Counted from the stretch's first letter, positions 26,752 to 35,522 are shown. The stretch is DNA of 64,000 nt from Deltaproteobacteria bacterium (GCA_014191855.1 BJHF01000003.1:1-64000), one strand, 5' to 3'. The notes: a model not told the origin generated them from the letters alone. Program-made: numbers and translations.

Positions 26752-27276
26752 TCAGCTAGGCGTATCGATGGGGGGAATCACGACGTCGATGTACTCATCG
26801 ATGCTGTCCACCGTGCCTTCGGTTCCGCCCGAGATGGACGAAGCCGTTTTTCCTGACTCTCCCTGCGTGCTCTTGACGCATTGCTGCGCGGCGGCGAGCA
26901 GCTCCTTGGCCCGGCCGAAGAGCACGGCGAGCTGCCGGTACTCCCGATCCGCCGTCGCCATGTCCCCCCCCGCCATGTGCGTTTTCATCGCCGTGTTTGA
27001 GCGACCGGCGATCTCCTGGATGGTCTTGAGCTGGGGGAGCTTGTCCTCCAGGCACTTGATCATCTCCTGGTTCTTTGTCTTCTCCGCCTTCGCGGACTCC
27101 AGCAGCTTCGTAACCGTGGTAACGGCCGCATCGACCTCAGCCACCATCTCTGACGCATTCTGCGCCTTCTCCTTGGGCGTTGCCGTAGCCGACTGCTCGG
27201 CGGTGCTCGTGATCTCCGGCGTGGCGGCGCGCGCCGAAGGTGCCGTGAGGAGCATCAGGGGGAGGAGGACGATCAT
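26752..27276 (-). CDS. Small helical periplasmic protein of the Glt-like cluster
   Basis: 174 residues, family not recognised. A signal peptide (MIVLLPLMLLTAPSARA-ATPE) is followed by an almost wholly helical body with heptad-like stretches (SEMVAEVDAAVTTVTKLLESAKAEKTKN). Two cysteines (MIKCLEDKL, AQQCVKS) could form a disulfide in a helical hairpin. The tail is acidic and Ser-rich. ATG 27276 has GGAG seven bases ahead; the track's GTG at 27282 would leave only one base. It lies 85 bases after the gltG-like gene and is probably a periplasmic accessory part of the same machine. Confidence 0.6.
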   Translation of the reverse strand: MIVLLPLMLLTAPSARAATPEITSTAEQSATATPKEKAQNASEMVAEVDAAVTTVTKLLESAKAEKTKNQEMIKCLEDKLPQLKTIQEIAGRSNTAMKTHMAGGDMATADREYRQLAVLFGRAKELLAAAQQCVKSTQGESGKTASSISGGTEGTVDSIDEYIDVVIPPIDTPS

Positions 27277-27361
27277 GAGCACGCTCCAGATAGAGGCGGT
27301 CTACCGGGGAGCATATCCCGAAGGCAACGCATTCGCTGGTACGAAGATCCGCCAACCGCGA

Positions 27362-28696
27362 TCACTGACCGGAGACGACCCACGCGTACTCGTCCACCGT
27401 GCCGGTGAAGCTCTCATCGAATCGCATCGTCCGCACCGCCTTCGCGATGCACGTGCCGAGCTCGTCGTTGCCCGTGGTGTTCTTGGTGACGGATGCGCCG
27501 GCGACCTTTCCCTTGTTGATGGTCCAGGTGACACCGACGCGACCGCTCGTGCTCGGATCCTGCTTCAGCGCGTTCTGCACGCACGTTTCGATGCGGCCCT
27601 TGTTCCCGCGTACGACCTTCTGAACCTCGCCAGCATCTCCCTCTGCGACGTCGATATCCCCGGCGGCGTCCGAGTCGATCCTGGCCTTCTTGACCTTGAT
27701 CGTCGCAGCATCGCCGGTACCCGCTTGACCCGCCGTTTGCGCGGTGATCCCCACCGCCGCATCGCCGGTGCCGCCGCCGGCGCCCGCCTTGAGCCCCACC
27801 GAGTCGGCCGTGGCCATCTCCGCGCCGTTCACGCCGTTGAGGGCCGCATCGAGCTGACCAGACATCGCCGCCTGATCGCCGATGATGTCGTTCGCGAGCT
27901 GATCGGAGCCGACGCCGCTGGTTCCGAGCATCTGTAGCAGCACGGACTTCTTGACTACGTTCTCTGCGGTGGCTTCCTGCTTCGCGGCCGGCGCGGCATC
28001 TTCCGTCTTGTCGGCGGGCTTCTTCACCTCGTCTGGCTTGGCCTCGTCGGTCTTGCCGATTTCGGTCGCTTCCGGCGGGAGGATGATCTTCTCGACGTCG
28101 ACCACGAGGTCGAGCGCATCCTCCAGGTGGTCGATCGCGTTGTCCTCCACCGGATCGGCCAGCAGGATCGCGATGTAGAACAACACCGCGATGCCGTTGA
28201 ACACGCCGAGCAAGCCAAGGAACAGCGGATCGTCGTCGTTGAACACGCGCGGTTTGAAGTCCGACGGCGTGACCGCTCGGACGGGCTCCGGAGGCGCGTT
28301 GACGAACTGGAACAGCAGGGTGGTGTTCCCAAGCGCGATCTTGCCACGCACGCTCTCGTTGAGCTGCAACGCCCAGAACTGGCCACGCTTCTGCATCTCG
28401 CCGCGAGTACGCAGATCCGACAGATCACGGATCCCATCCTTCCACGAGATCTTGCCCTCAACCGACTCCGGCACCACCAGCGCATAGCCGCCGGCGGACG
28501 GCACAAAAAGCTGGTGCGCCGGGCCGAGGCCCAAGTTCTGGAACGCGAATGTGGCGCGCTGCCCATCGCCGACGGTGACCGCCTCGCCCGCCCGAATCAG
28601 GCGTTCCTGCGCGATCTTCCCTTCCTGCACCACGCCGATTCGCAGCACCTTGGGGAGTTGTTTTTGGGCGGCCTGGGGTTGCGCGGCTGCAGACAT
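27362..28696 (-). CDS. gltG: GltG-like protein: FHA-like domain, one membrane helix, AgmX/PglI C-terminal domain
   Basis: 444 residues. The cytoplasmic N-terminal ~140 residues look FHA-like (LRIGVVQEGKIAQERLIRAGEAVTVG, then GLGPAHQLFVP). One membrane helix spans about residues 156-180 (LFLGLLGVFNGIAVLFYIAILL). A long Ala/Glu/Lys-rich periplasmic spacer leads to a TonB-like C-terminal domain (VRGNKGRIETCVQNAL ... SGRVGVTWTINKGKV ... LGTCIAKAVRTMRF). Its two cysteines and overall pattern match the AgmX/PglI C-terminal domain of Myxococcus gliding proteins. In the Glt system GltG spans the periplasm and links the AglRQS motor to outer-membrane parts. GltJ (AgmX) has the same end domain but a larger cytoplasmic part, so GltG is the better match. 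Start ATG 28696 preferred over GTG 28702. Confidence 0.75.
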   Translation of the reverse strand: MSAAAQPQAAQKQLPKVLRIGVVQEGKIAQERLIRAGEAVTVGDGQRATFAFQNLGLGPAHQLFVPSAGGYALVVPESVEGKISWKDGIRDLSDLRTRGEMQKRGQFWALQLNESVRGKIALGNTTLLFQFVNAPPEPVRAVTPSDFKPRVFNDDDPLFLGLLGVFNGIAVLFYIAILLADPVEDNAIDHLEDALDLVVDVEKIILPPEATEIGKTDEAKPDEVKKPADKTEDAAPAAKQEATAENVVKKSVLLQMLGTSGVGSDQLANDIIGDQAAMSGQLDAALNGVNGAEMATADSVGLKAGAGGGTGDAAVGITAQTAGQAGTGDAATIKVKKARIDSDAAGDIDVAEGDAGEVQKVVRGNKGRIETCVQNALKQDPSTSGRVGVTWTINKGKVAGASVTKNTTGNDELGTCIAKAVRTMRFDESFTGTVDEYAWVVSGQ

Positions 28697-28775
28697 GGGC
28701 ACCTATGGCTGGATACTTACCGCGCCGCCAGACACGCGCGCGTGAAAGAAGTTCAAAAAGTTCTCGCAGCGCCGC

Positions 28776-29252
28776 TCACTCGCCGCTCAGTACGAGGAAC
28801 CGGTAACGAGGGAAGCCGGCGCGCGCACCGCTCTCCAGAACCGCCCCAAGCACCGTCCACGACACGCGCTTGTCGCACTCCACGATCAGCACGGGCGGCT
28901 GCCCATCCAACGGGGTGGCGAGCGCCTCCCGCGCCCGGGTGAGCGCGGCGACAACAGGCAGCACCGCTTTCCCGTCCCGCGGAACCGAGGCATCCAGCGC
29001 ACCATCGCGCAACCCGGCCACGACCGCCCCGCCCACTTCGATCCCGTCGGGAGAGACGCGCACGGTGGCCCCCGACTCTGCGGGCCGCCGCGAGGATGCC
29101 GTAGGCAGCTCCAGCTTGGTGTCCCCCTGATAGTCGGGATCGTAGAACACCAGCAGGAACAGCAGGACCAAGGTGAACATATCGACCATCGACGTGATGA
29201 TCAGCCCGTGGTCGACCGCGTTGCGCTTACGACGACCTCGCGCGCGCCTCAC
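28776..29252 (-). CDS. aglS: ExbD/TolR-family motor subunit, AglS-like
   Basis: 158 residues from a GTG at 29252 that overlaps the stop of the preceding gene (GTGA). The track's longer frame reads back into that gene. A basic N-terminus (RRARGRRKRN) leads into a transmembrane helix ITSMVDMFTLVLLFLLVFY with the ion-coupling aspartate at residue 24, then a periplasmic domain ending in AVLESGARAGFPRYRFLVLSGE. In Myxococcus the AglR-AglQ-AglS complex uses the proton gradient to drive gliding and spore-coat assembly. Which of the two ExbD-like genes is the strict AglS orthologue cannot be settled by eye. Confidence 0.72.
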   Translation of the reverse strand: MRRARGRRKRNAVDHGLIITSMVDMFTLVLLFLLVFYDPDYQGDTKLELPTASSRRPAESGATVRVSPDGIEVGGAVVAGLRDGALDASVPRDGKAVLPVVAALTRAREALATPLDGQPPVLIVECDKRVSWTVLGAVLESGARAGFPRYRFLVLSGE

Positions 29253-29764
29253 GGAGCCCCTCCCGCCGCCGCGGGAACGCCCGCGCCATCTACCAGCACC
29301 GGATCCGAGAAGAGTGGGAGCACCTGGCCTCCCGACACACGCTGCGTCGCCGCGTCGAACACGCCGATGATGATGTCGTAGGAGATCGCCCCATCCGGCG
29401 CGACGATTACCGTGTTCGTGGCGGGGTGACGCTGGCGGGCAGCGACCATCGCATCGGACAAAGATGCAAAGTCGTAGTCGGCCGGCCCGCAGGGCGCTCT
29501 GCACGGCAGGTTGGCCTCACCGTCGCTCGATCCGCGGACCACGAATCCCGTGGGCAGGATCCGGACAACCACCCGTTCGGCGTCCTGTTCATCCAGCTTC
29601 TCGCGGCTTGGCGCCTCGCTGGCCGTGATCGTCGGGTTCTCGACGATGTGCTCGTTCACCGTCACGAACCGCACCGCGATCAGCACGATGGGGATGATGT
29701 GAACAATCGTCGACAGCACCGGCGTAAGATCGATCTCCGCGCCAACCGGATGCCGCTTGCGCAT
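29249..29764 (-). CDS. aglR: ExbD/TolR-family motor subunit without the channel aspartate, AglR-like
   Basis: 171 residues. N-terminus MRKRHPVGAEIDLTP is typical of ExbD/TolR proteins, but the membrane helix reads LTPVLSTIVHIIPIVLIAV. The position that carries Asp in ExbD, TolR and the neighbouring subunit is Ser here, and the helix instead contains a histidine four residues later. The periplasmic domain keeps the family pattern (NTVIVAPDGAISYDIIIGVFDAA) and has a CxxxC pair (LPCRAPCGP). The pair with an Asp-bearing partner suggests a mixed dimer in which only one chain carries protons. It lies 3 bases after the AglQ-like gene and overlaps the next gene by 4. Confidence 0.72.
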   Translation of the reverse strand: MRKRHPVGAEIDLTPVLSTIVHIIPIVLIAVRFVTVNEHIVENPTITASEAPSREKLDEQDAERVVVRILPTGFVVRGSSDGEANLPCRAPCGPADYDFASLSDAMVAARQRHPATNTVIVAPDGAISYDIIIGVFDAATQRVSGGQVLPLFSDPVLVDGAGVPAAAGGAP

Positions 29765-29767
29765 CGA

Positions 29768-30442
29768 TCAGCGACTCGGGAACGGCAGAACCGGCGCGCC
29801 ACCCGAGGACTCTTCCGCGGCGCGCAGCGCATTGAGCAGGTTGATCATCTTGAGGCCGTAGTGGTCGATCTCATCCAACAACGAGTTCGCCCGAGCCGCG
29901 ATGATGCCGTGCGCCACCAGCGTTGGAATCGAGACGATCAACCCAAAAAATGTCGCGTACATCGCCACGGCGATACCGCTGGACAGAAGCTGGCCGCGAG
30001 TCTGGGCGTCCGCCTCGCCCACCGCGTCGAAGGCGATGATCAGGCCGTGAATCGTGCCAAGGAGCCCGATGAGCGTGGAGACGTTCGCGATCATCGGCAG
30101 GAATGCGAGCCGCTGGTTGATCTGCGGGTGAACCTCGAGCGTGGCTTCCTCGATCGCGTCCCGCAATTCTCCGTCTGGCCGATCCGCCCGTAACAACGCC
30201 GCCTTCACGACCCTCGGCAACGCGGCCGCGGGCTCGGCGTTGCACAGCCGGAGCGCGCCGTCGACATCGCCATCGAGCAGCAAACGCTGCACCTGCCCCA
30301 TGAATGCCGGCCCGTGGACCGCTGCACGCAAGAACACGTAGAACGCACGATCCGCCGCGATGGTGAGCGACGAGAGCGCGCAGGCGAGGATTGGCCACAT
30401 GAAGATGCCGCCCTTCGCGAATCCGTCCAGGAGCACCTGCAT
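29768..30442 (-). CDS. aglQ: TolQ/ExbB/MotA-family motor subunit, AglQ-like
   Basis: 224 residues with three membrane helices: residues ~10-35, then VSTLIGLLGTIHGLIIAF and MYATFFGLIVSIPTLVAHG. The Thr residues of the last two helices (LLGTIHG, YATFFG) match those that line the ExbB/TolQ ion path. It has the same domain order as the TolQ-like protein at 15.9 kb but differs clearly in sequence. Its place between TPR proteins of the GltE/GltD type and a GltG-like protein identifies it as the motor of this cluster, AglQ in Myxococcus naming. No flagellar or tol-pal genes are near, which argues against MotA or TolQ roles. Confidence 0.8.
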   Translation of the reverse strand: MQVLLDGFAKGGIFMWPILACALSSLTIAADRAFYVFLRAAVHGPAFMGQVQRLLLDGDVDGALRLCNAEPAAALPRVVKAALLRADRPDGELRDAIEEATLEVHPQINQRLAFLPMIANVSTLIGLLGTIHGLIIAFDAVGEADAQTRGQLLSSGIAVAMYATFFGLIVSIPTLVAHGIIAARANSLLDEIDHYGLKMINLLNALRAAEESSGGAPVLPFPSR

Positions 30443-30448
30443 GCGGGG

Positions 30449-30646
30449 CTAGAACGGCTTCTGCGCCACGCTGTCCACGACCTTGGGGAGGAAGCTCTGG
30501 GTGAGCTCCAGGTCGTACTTCGGCGTGAGGTTCTGCTTGTTCATGATGATCGCGACTTCGGGCTTCTGGATCTTCACCTTGACCTCTTCGCCCAGCTTGA
30601 TGCCAGCGGAAGCCGGGTGCACGAGCAGCAACAGGGTGATCAGCAT
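30449..30646 (-). CDS. Tiny periplasmic protein of the Glt-like cluster
   Basis: 65 residues, no family recognised. A signal peptide (MLITLLLLVHPASA-G) leaves a mature chain of only ~51 residues, charged and beta-prone (EEVKVKIQKPEVAIIMNKQN ... YDLELTQSFLPKVV). The ATG overlaps the stop of the gltE-like gene (TGATG), and the AglQ-like gene follows after 6 bases. This tight coupling argues that it is a genuine part of the machine. The track extends it by four codons from a TTG. Whether it corresponds to GltF of Myxococcus is unknown. Confidence 0.65.
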   Translation of the reverse strand: MLITLLLLVHPASAGIKLGEEVKVKIQKPEVAIIMNKQNLTPKYDLELTQSFLPKVVDSVAQKPF

Positions 30647-32262
30647 CAGTTCCCCCAAGGTGTCGGTTCAGGTTCTGGTTCAGGCGACGGCGCAGGCTCG
30701 GGCGCGGGCTCAGGAGCGGGGATCGGCGCCGGCGCCCAGGTCGGATCGGGCGGGGGGGCCGGGACCGGCTCCGGCGCGGGTGTCCAGGTCGGCTCGGGCT
30801 GCGGGGCGGGGGCGGGCTCGGGTGCCGGTGCCCAAGTGGGATCGGGTGCTGGAGCAGGTGAGCCTTCCGGAACCGGGGCCGGAGCGGCTTCGGGCAGCGG
30901 GTCCGGAGCGGGCGTGGGCGCGGACTCAGGAGCGGGCGGCGGCAGCAGAGCAGCGGCCTCTTCGGCCTCCCGCTTCGCCCGGGCCTCCTCGGCCTCTTTC
31001 ACTGCCTTCTCCTGCTTCTTCCTCGACTTGTCCTGATCCTTACGAAGCTGCGCCGCCCACGCATCCAGCTCTGCGACCGGACCGCCACCTGCGCGACGGT
31101 ACGCTTCGATCTCGGCGAGCGCCGTGTCCCACGACTTCAGGTAGTCGCCGTAGAGCACGGCGAGGTTCTTGTGCGCCTCGGCGTTGCTCGGCTCCAGCCG
31201 CAGGGCGTCGTTATAGGCGCGGATTGCATCTTCGTAGCGACCTTCGCCCCGATACGCGATCCCGAGGTTCAACCGTGGGCCTGCTTTGTCGGGGCTGAGC
31301 GCGACGATGCGCTCCAACAGCGGGATCGCATCCCGGTAGTTGCGGTTATCAAGGTAATAACTGCTCAGATACCCGAGCGCGGCGCGCTGGTTCGGATCGA
31401 GCTCAAGCGAGGTAGAGAACGCAACGATCGCATCCCCGGTGAACCCGTCCCGGAGGTGAATCTGGCCAAAGTTCGCCTGCAAGCGGGCGTTCCGATCGGC
31501 GCCCTCGATAACTTCGAGCGCCTTGTAGGACATGAAGCGGGCAAGATCGACCTGGTTCGTTTCGAGGTACACCGAGGTGAGCTCGTTGTAGACCTCGATC
31601 GCCTTGCTGTTCACCTGCAGGGCCGCCTTCGCTTCCGCCACCGCGTCTGGATACCGCTTGAGTTGCCGCTGCGCGTCGATGGCTGCGACGCGAAGATCCA
31701 CATCCGCAGGGGCGTGACGAATCCCCGCCTGGAAGCTGGCGAGCGCGGCCTCGTACTGGCCGCGACGAGCGGAGAGCGCACCAAGGTTGAGCCAGGCCTT
31801 CGGAAACGCCGAGTCTACCTCGGTGGCGCGGAGCCACGCACGGCGGGCCTCCGTGTCGTCCCCCAGGATGTGCTGAGCGACCCCGATGTTGTAGGGGATC
31901 TCCACCATGTCGGGATAGGTGGACGTGAGGGGCTTCAGTAGCTCCAACGCTTGCTTCGCCCGACCGGCATCCTTCGTCGTGAGCATCGCCACGGCGTCCG
32001 ATAGCGATTTTTCGGGGCCGGTTTCGGCGGGGGCCGACCACGCCGCCGCCGGGTCGGCCGCAGGGATGCCCGTCGCCGAGGGATCCGCTGCCGGAGAGAG
32101 GCCCGAGGGGTCGGGCTGAGGGACCGGCTCCGCGGGAAGCGGTGCCGGGGCAAGCTCGGGGGCCAAGGTGGGCGAAGCTGCGGTGGGCAGCGGAGCCGAG
32201 GGCGCGGCGGGCTCGACCGGATGGGGCACGCACGCCAACGAGAGCAGCAGCAGTACGCTCAC
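30646..32262 (-). CDS. gltE: GltE (AglT)-like TPR lipoprotein
   Basis: 538 residues from a GTG that overlaps the upstream stop (GTGA). A short lipoprotein signal (MSVLLLLSLAC) is followed by a Pro/Ala spacer, then about eight tetratricopeptide repeats between residues ~95 and 385 (for example AWLNLGALSARRGQYEAALASFQAGI and PRLNLGIAYRGEGRYEDAIRAYNDAL). Next come a basic coiled stretch (KDQDKSRKKQEKAVKEAEEA) and a Pro-rich tail of 16-residue repeats. In Myxococcus the GltE/AglT lipoprotein sits at the outer membrane and scaffolds the gliding or Nfs complex. The Pro/Trp tail could span the periplasm or touch peptidoglycan. Confidence 0.75.
   Translation of the reverse strand: MSVLLLLSLACVPHPVEPAAPSAPLPTAASPTLAPELAPAPLPAEPVPQPDPSGLSPAADPSATGIPAADPAAAWSAPAETGPEKSLSDAVAMLTTKDAGRAKQALELLKPLTSTYPDMVEIPYNIGVAQHILGDDTEARRAWLRATEVDSAFPKAWLNLGALSARRGQYEAALASFQAGIRHAPADVDLRVAAIDAQRQLKRYPDAVAEAKAALQVNSKAIEVYNELTSVYLETNQVDLARFMSYKALEVIEGADRNARLQANFGQIHLRDGFTGDAIVAFSTSLELDPNQRAALGYLSSYYLDNRNYRDAIPLLERIVALSPDKAGPRLNLGIAYRGEGRYEDAIRAYNDALRLEPSNAEAHKNLAVLYGDYLKSWDTALAEIEAYRRAGGGPVAELDAWAAQLRKDQDKSRKKQEKAVKEAEEARAKREAEEAAALLPPPAPESAPTPAPDPLPEAAPAPVPEGSPAPAPDPTWAPAPEPAPAPQPEPTWTPAPEPVPAPPPDPTWAPAPIPAPEPAPEPAPSPEPEPEPTPWGN
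30721..30864 (-). repeat. 48-base coding repeat in the gltE-like gene
   Basis: Three in-frame copies of a 16-codon unit (PxPTWxPAPEPxPAPx). The Trp codons start exactly 48 bases apart (cca on the plus strand at 30736, 30784 and 30832). The surrounding Pro/Ala/Glu codons look like decayed further copies. Confidence 0.75.
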
Positions 32263-35200
32263 TTGGCACCTCCAGACTTCGGCGATGCGGGCCCCGCGGT
32301 TTCCATGGTGCTGTCGTTCAGGGTACCCCGACTTTCCTGGCGCTCCGACGGGAATTCGATCGGGAAGCGATCATGGAGCAGCTCGACGGTCTTGCTGTTC
32401 CAGGTGCTCCAGCGCTTGTCGACGCGGGCTTTTTCGAGGGCGGCACCGAGCCGGGCCTTGCCCGTGTCCTCCGCTTTGATGCGGATCGGGCTGAACTTCT
32501 CGTCGACCAGATCCTGGAAGAGCTGTTGCTCCTCCTCGTTGAGGCCCGGGGGCAGCGGGTAGGCGTAGACGATGTCGGAATACGCGAAGTACGCGGCACC
32601 CTGGACGTAGAGCGCAGCCGCCGCTGCGTCATAGTCCTGGTACGTCTGGATCAACTGCAGCGCGTCGTCCGTGAGCTTCCGAAGCTCTTCCGGCTTCTTG
32701 GTGAGCACGAGCTCCGCGTTCGTCTTCTCGTTGGTGGTCCACTTGAACGTCTTGAACGCTTCAAGCTCGGCCACGAGGGCTTGCATCGGCGCGAGCGCCG
32801 CAAGCTTCCGCGCATCCGAGTTGACGCCCTTCGAGACGTTGTCGCGGAACGTGGCATCGAGATCTGCAAGCTTTTGCGCGGCTTTCCGCTTGTCCCCCTT
32901 CGCGAGGTACAGGTCGGAGAGCTTGGACTGGGCGATGATCGCGTGGCTGGCGTTGAAGCCCGGACGATCCGAGGGGAAGTTCCTCAGGTATCGCTCGTAG
33001 AATTCGATCGCCTGCGCGCTGCCGACGAGCTCCCACTGCTCGCCGGCCTTCCAGTAGATGATCTCGGCGTCGGGGACGTTGGGCAGGTTCGCGTACTTCT
33101 CGTACGCCTGCGCCGCTCCCTTGTGATCGCCGATGCCGGTGCGGAGGAAGGCGGCGCTGTAGAGGGCCGCGGGCGAATCCACGTTCTCTGGCGCAACCCG
33201 AACCAGAGTTTCGAAGTACCTGATTGCTTTGTCGAGCTCGAGGATGGAGCTGTAGCCGGACGCGATCCGGAAGTACAAGGACTTCGAGCGTTCGTCCGTC
33301 GGGTTCTCGTTGATGTACTTCTCGAACAGGACGTTGGCCTGCCCGGTTTGTCCACCGAGGTCGAGCTGGTTCGCCTGGTTGTAGAGCGCCACCGATGCGT
33401 ACTTGTGCTTCGGGAACTCAGCCAGGAACTTGCCATAACATTCGGCCGACCCCAGATGATCGCCGCCCCTTCCAGTCTGCAAGCAGATCTCGAGGGTGCC
33501 CTCGGTCACGATGTCTTCGACGTTCAGCTCGCGCGCCTTGGCAACGAGCGTGGGGATGTCGCCTTCGTTGGTATACGTCTGCAGGATGAGCTTCGCCGAG
33601 AAGCCCGCTTCTTTGCTTCCCGGGTATCGATTCACGACGGACTGCAGGCGCTTGCGCGCATCATCGTAGTAGCCGTGCGTGAACGAGATGACGCCGCCGT
33701 AGTAAGCCATGGCCGGGCGGATCTTGTCGAGGACGGGGATCCACTCCGGGTCACTGAACTCGCGGTCGGCGAGATCGTCGGCGGCGACCCGGAAGGCCGT
33801 TTGCTCGTCCGACACCATGTACTGCACGATCTGCTTGCCGAACGGCGTGGTGATGGTGTTCGTGACGAGGGCACCCTGCGGCACATCTTCGAGCTTCCCG
33901 TACTTGGCCAACGCGATCTGCTCGCGCGACTTCATGAGCTGGAAGCGGGCCCCATCCTTGAAGGTGCTGTGCGGGTTCTTCAGCACCTGCTGGTACTGGC
34001 GCGCCGCCTCCGCGAAGTCCCCCGCGCTGAACCACGCGTAGGCCAGATACCACTCGTACTGGTCATAGTCAGTCGCGAACGGGTACTTCTGCAGGAAGTC
34101 GCGGAAGGTGACCGCCGCGTCGCGACACATGGCCGCGTCCGTCGTTTCCCGGCAACGGATCAGCTTCTCCGTGGCCACGGTCGCGAGGGAGGACTCGATG
34201 AAGCCGCGCGCCTGCGCGATCGCATCCGGGTTGTTCTTGTTCGCGGCGTACCAGCTCGTCTTGTCGGAGTACTTCTCACCCAGCTCCTCAAGCGCCTGAC
34301 CGGCGGCCGAGTCGTTGTGAACCGGCATCTTCACCGCGTAGATCTGGGAGATCTCGTGCTGGTAGATCGGGTTCTGGGGGTGCAGGGGCCAGTTGGACTG
34401 GAGGAAGCGGTAGGTTTCGACCGACTCCTCGAACTTCGCCTGCGTGGTGAGGATGGACGCGAGGCGCTCGATGACGTCGTGTTCCCAGCGTTTGTCCCCC
34501 ACCTTCGCGAAGTGGGCCTTGGCGATGTCGACCGGCTTCTTTCCTTGGCGGTCCGCCATGTCGGCGTAGGAGATCGCGAGGTACTCAACCGCTTCTTTGC
34601 GGGTGTCGGCCACTCGCCCAGAGCGATCGTAGAGGGAATCGGAGTAGTCGAGGAGCTGGACGAGGTAGGCCAGCGCGCGATCGTACTCGTTTAGCTTGTA
34701 ATGCGACCAGCCAAGCTTATAGATCGCGCGATCGTAGTTGCGCCCGGTCGGCCCGTCGGCGAGGACGGCGCCGTAGTACTTGATGGCGGTGCGAACGTTG
34801 GCGACCGGGTCTTCCCGGGTGGCGGGGAGCTCGAAGTAATACTCGCCGAGCCGCATGTTCGAGTCGTTGGCGAAAACCGACTTCGAGTACCGGGTGACGA
34901 TGGCCAGGTAGGCATCTCGCGCCGCCTCGTCGTCCTGCTGCATCGCATTGCTCGACCCGTAGCACCAACCGAGCATGTAATAGGTGTCGGGGCGGTACTC
35001 AAAGTCGGGGTAGCTGGCCAGGATGTCGTTGTAGATGCCGATCGAGCGGCGGTAATCCTTCTCCGGAGGCTCGGGCAGCACCATGCTCGGGTTTGATTCC
35101 GCTTGATCCTGCAGCTTGCCGTACTCCTCGGTACGCGCGACAAAATCCAGCTCCGACTCATCGTAGTAGAGGTCGGCGAGCCGGAACTTCATGTCCGCCG

Positions 35201-35522
35201 AGTACCGAGTGTTCGGATAACGCTGGAGGAACGTTTCGAGTTTGGCGATTGTTACGCGGCGCAGCGTGTTGCCGTCGTCTTCCGCGCGGGCCATCGCCGC
35301 GCCAAACGAGGAGAGAATGCGGCTCCGCTCTTCTTCCTCAGTGAGATCCACGATCTGGCGGACGTCGCCTTCAAACTCGGCCATCCGGGCGGCGTAGCGC
35401 TCAGCCGTGTCCCGAAAAGCACGGAGCTCCGCCTCGTTGGGTTCGGCCTGCGCCTTGGCGGGCGCGAGGAGGGCCAGGAGCAGCAACGCAGAGAAGGATT
35501 GCGGGCGGAGGGAGGCGATCAT
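32259..35522 (-). CDS. gltD: GltD (AgmU)-like large periplasmic TPR protein
   Basis: 1087 residues with a signal peptide (ALLLLALLAPAKAQA). The body is a long solenoid of tetratricopeptide-like repeats, many with the pattern YxLGWxxYKLNEYDRALAYL or AxFxxGDFAEAARQYQQVL, running almost to the C-terminus. A Ser/Pro-rich tail without repeats closes it. AgmU/GltD of Myxococcus is a similarly large TPR protein that bridges the periplasm in the gliding complex. Its ATG overlaps the stop of the preceding gene (ATGA), and its own stop overlaps the gltE-like start. Length and neighbours support the call; other large TPR envelope proteins cannot be fully excluded. Confidence 0.7.
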   Translation of the reverse strand: MIASLRPQSFSALLLLALLAPAKAQAEPNEAELRAFRDTAERYAARMAEFEGDVRQIVDLTEEEERSRILSSFGAAMARAEDDGNTLRRVTIAKLETFLQRYPNTRYSADMKFRLADLYYDESELDFVARTEEYGKLQDQAESNPSMVLPEPPEKDYRRSIGIYNDILASYPDFEYRPDTYYMLGWCYGSSNAMQQDDEAARDAYLAIVTRYSKSVFANDSNMRLGEYYFELPATREDPVANVRTAIKYYGAVLADGPTGRNYDRAIYKLGWSHYKLNEYDRALAYLVQLLDYSDSLYDRSGRVADTRKEAVEYLAISYADMADRQGKKPVDIAKAHFAKVGDKRWEHDVIERLASILTTQAKFEESVETYRFLQSNWPLHPQNPIYQHEISQIYAVKMPVHNDSAAGQALEELGEKYSDKTSWYAANKNNPDAIAQARGFIESSLATVATEKLIRCRETTDAAMCRDAAVTFRDFLQKYPFATDYDQYEWYLAYAWFSAGDFAEAARQYQQVLKNPHSTFKDGARFQLMKSREQIALAKYGKLEDVPQGALVTNTITTPFGKQIVQYMVSDEQTAFRVAADDLADREFSDPEWIPVLDKIRPAMAYYGGVISFTHGYYDDARKRLQSVVNRYPGSKEAGFSAKLILQTYTNEGDIPTLVAKARELNVEDIVTEGTLEICLQTGRGGDHLGSAECYGKFLAEFPKHKYASVALYNQANQLDLGGQTGQANVLFEKYINENPTDERSKSLYFRIASGYSSILELDKAIRYFETLVRVAPENVDSPAALYSAAFLRTGIGDHKGAAQAYEKYANLPNVPDAEIIYWKAGEQWELVGSAQAIEFYERYLRNFPSDRPGFNASHAIIAQSKLSDLYLAKGDKRKAAQKLADLDATFRDNVSKGVNSDARKLAALAPMQALVAELEAFKTFKWTTNEKTNAELVLTKKPEELRKLTDDALQLIQTYQDYDAAAAALYVQGAAYFAYSDIVYAYPLPPGLNEEEQQLFQDLVDEKFSPIRIKAEDTGKARLGAALEKARVDKRWSTWNSKTVELLHDRFPIEFPSERQESRGTLNDSTMETAGPASPKSGGAK

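Noticed and set aside
32142-34694. 850-residue plus-strand open frame
   Set aside because: Lies antisense to the gltD-like gene, with composition (RRxL, LVRL, VLL runs) typical of the reverse strand of GC-rich coding DNA and no domain or signal recognisable.
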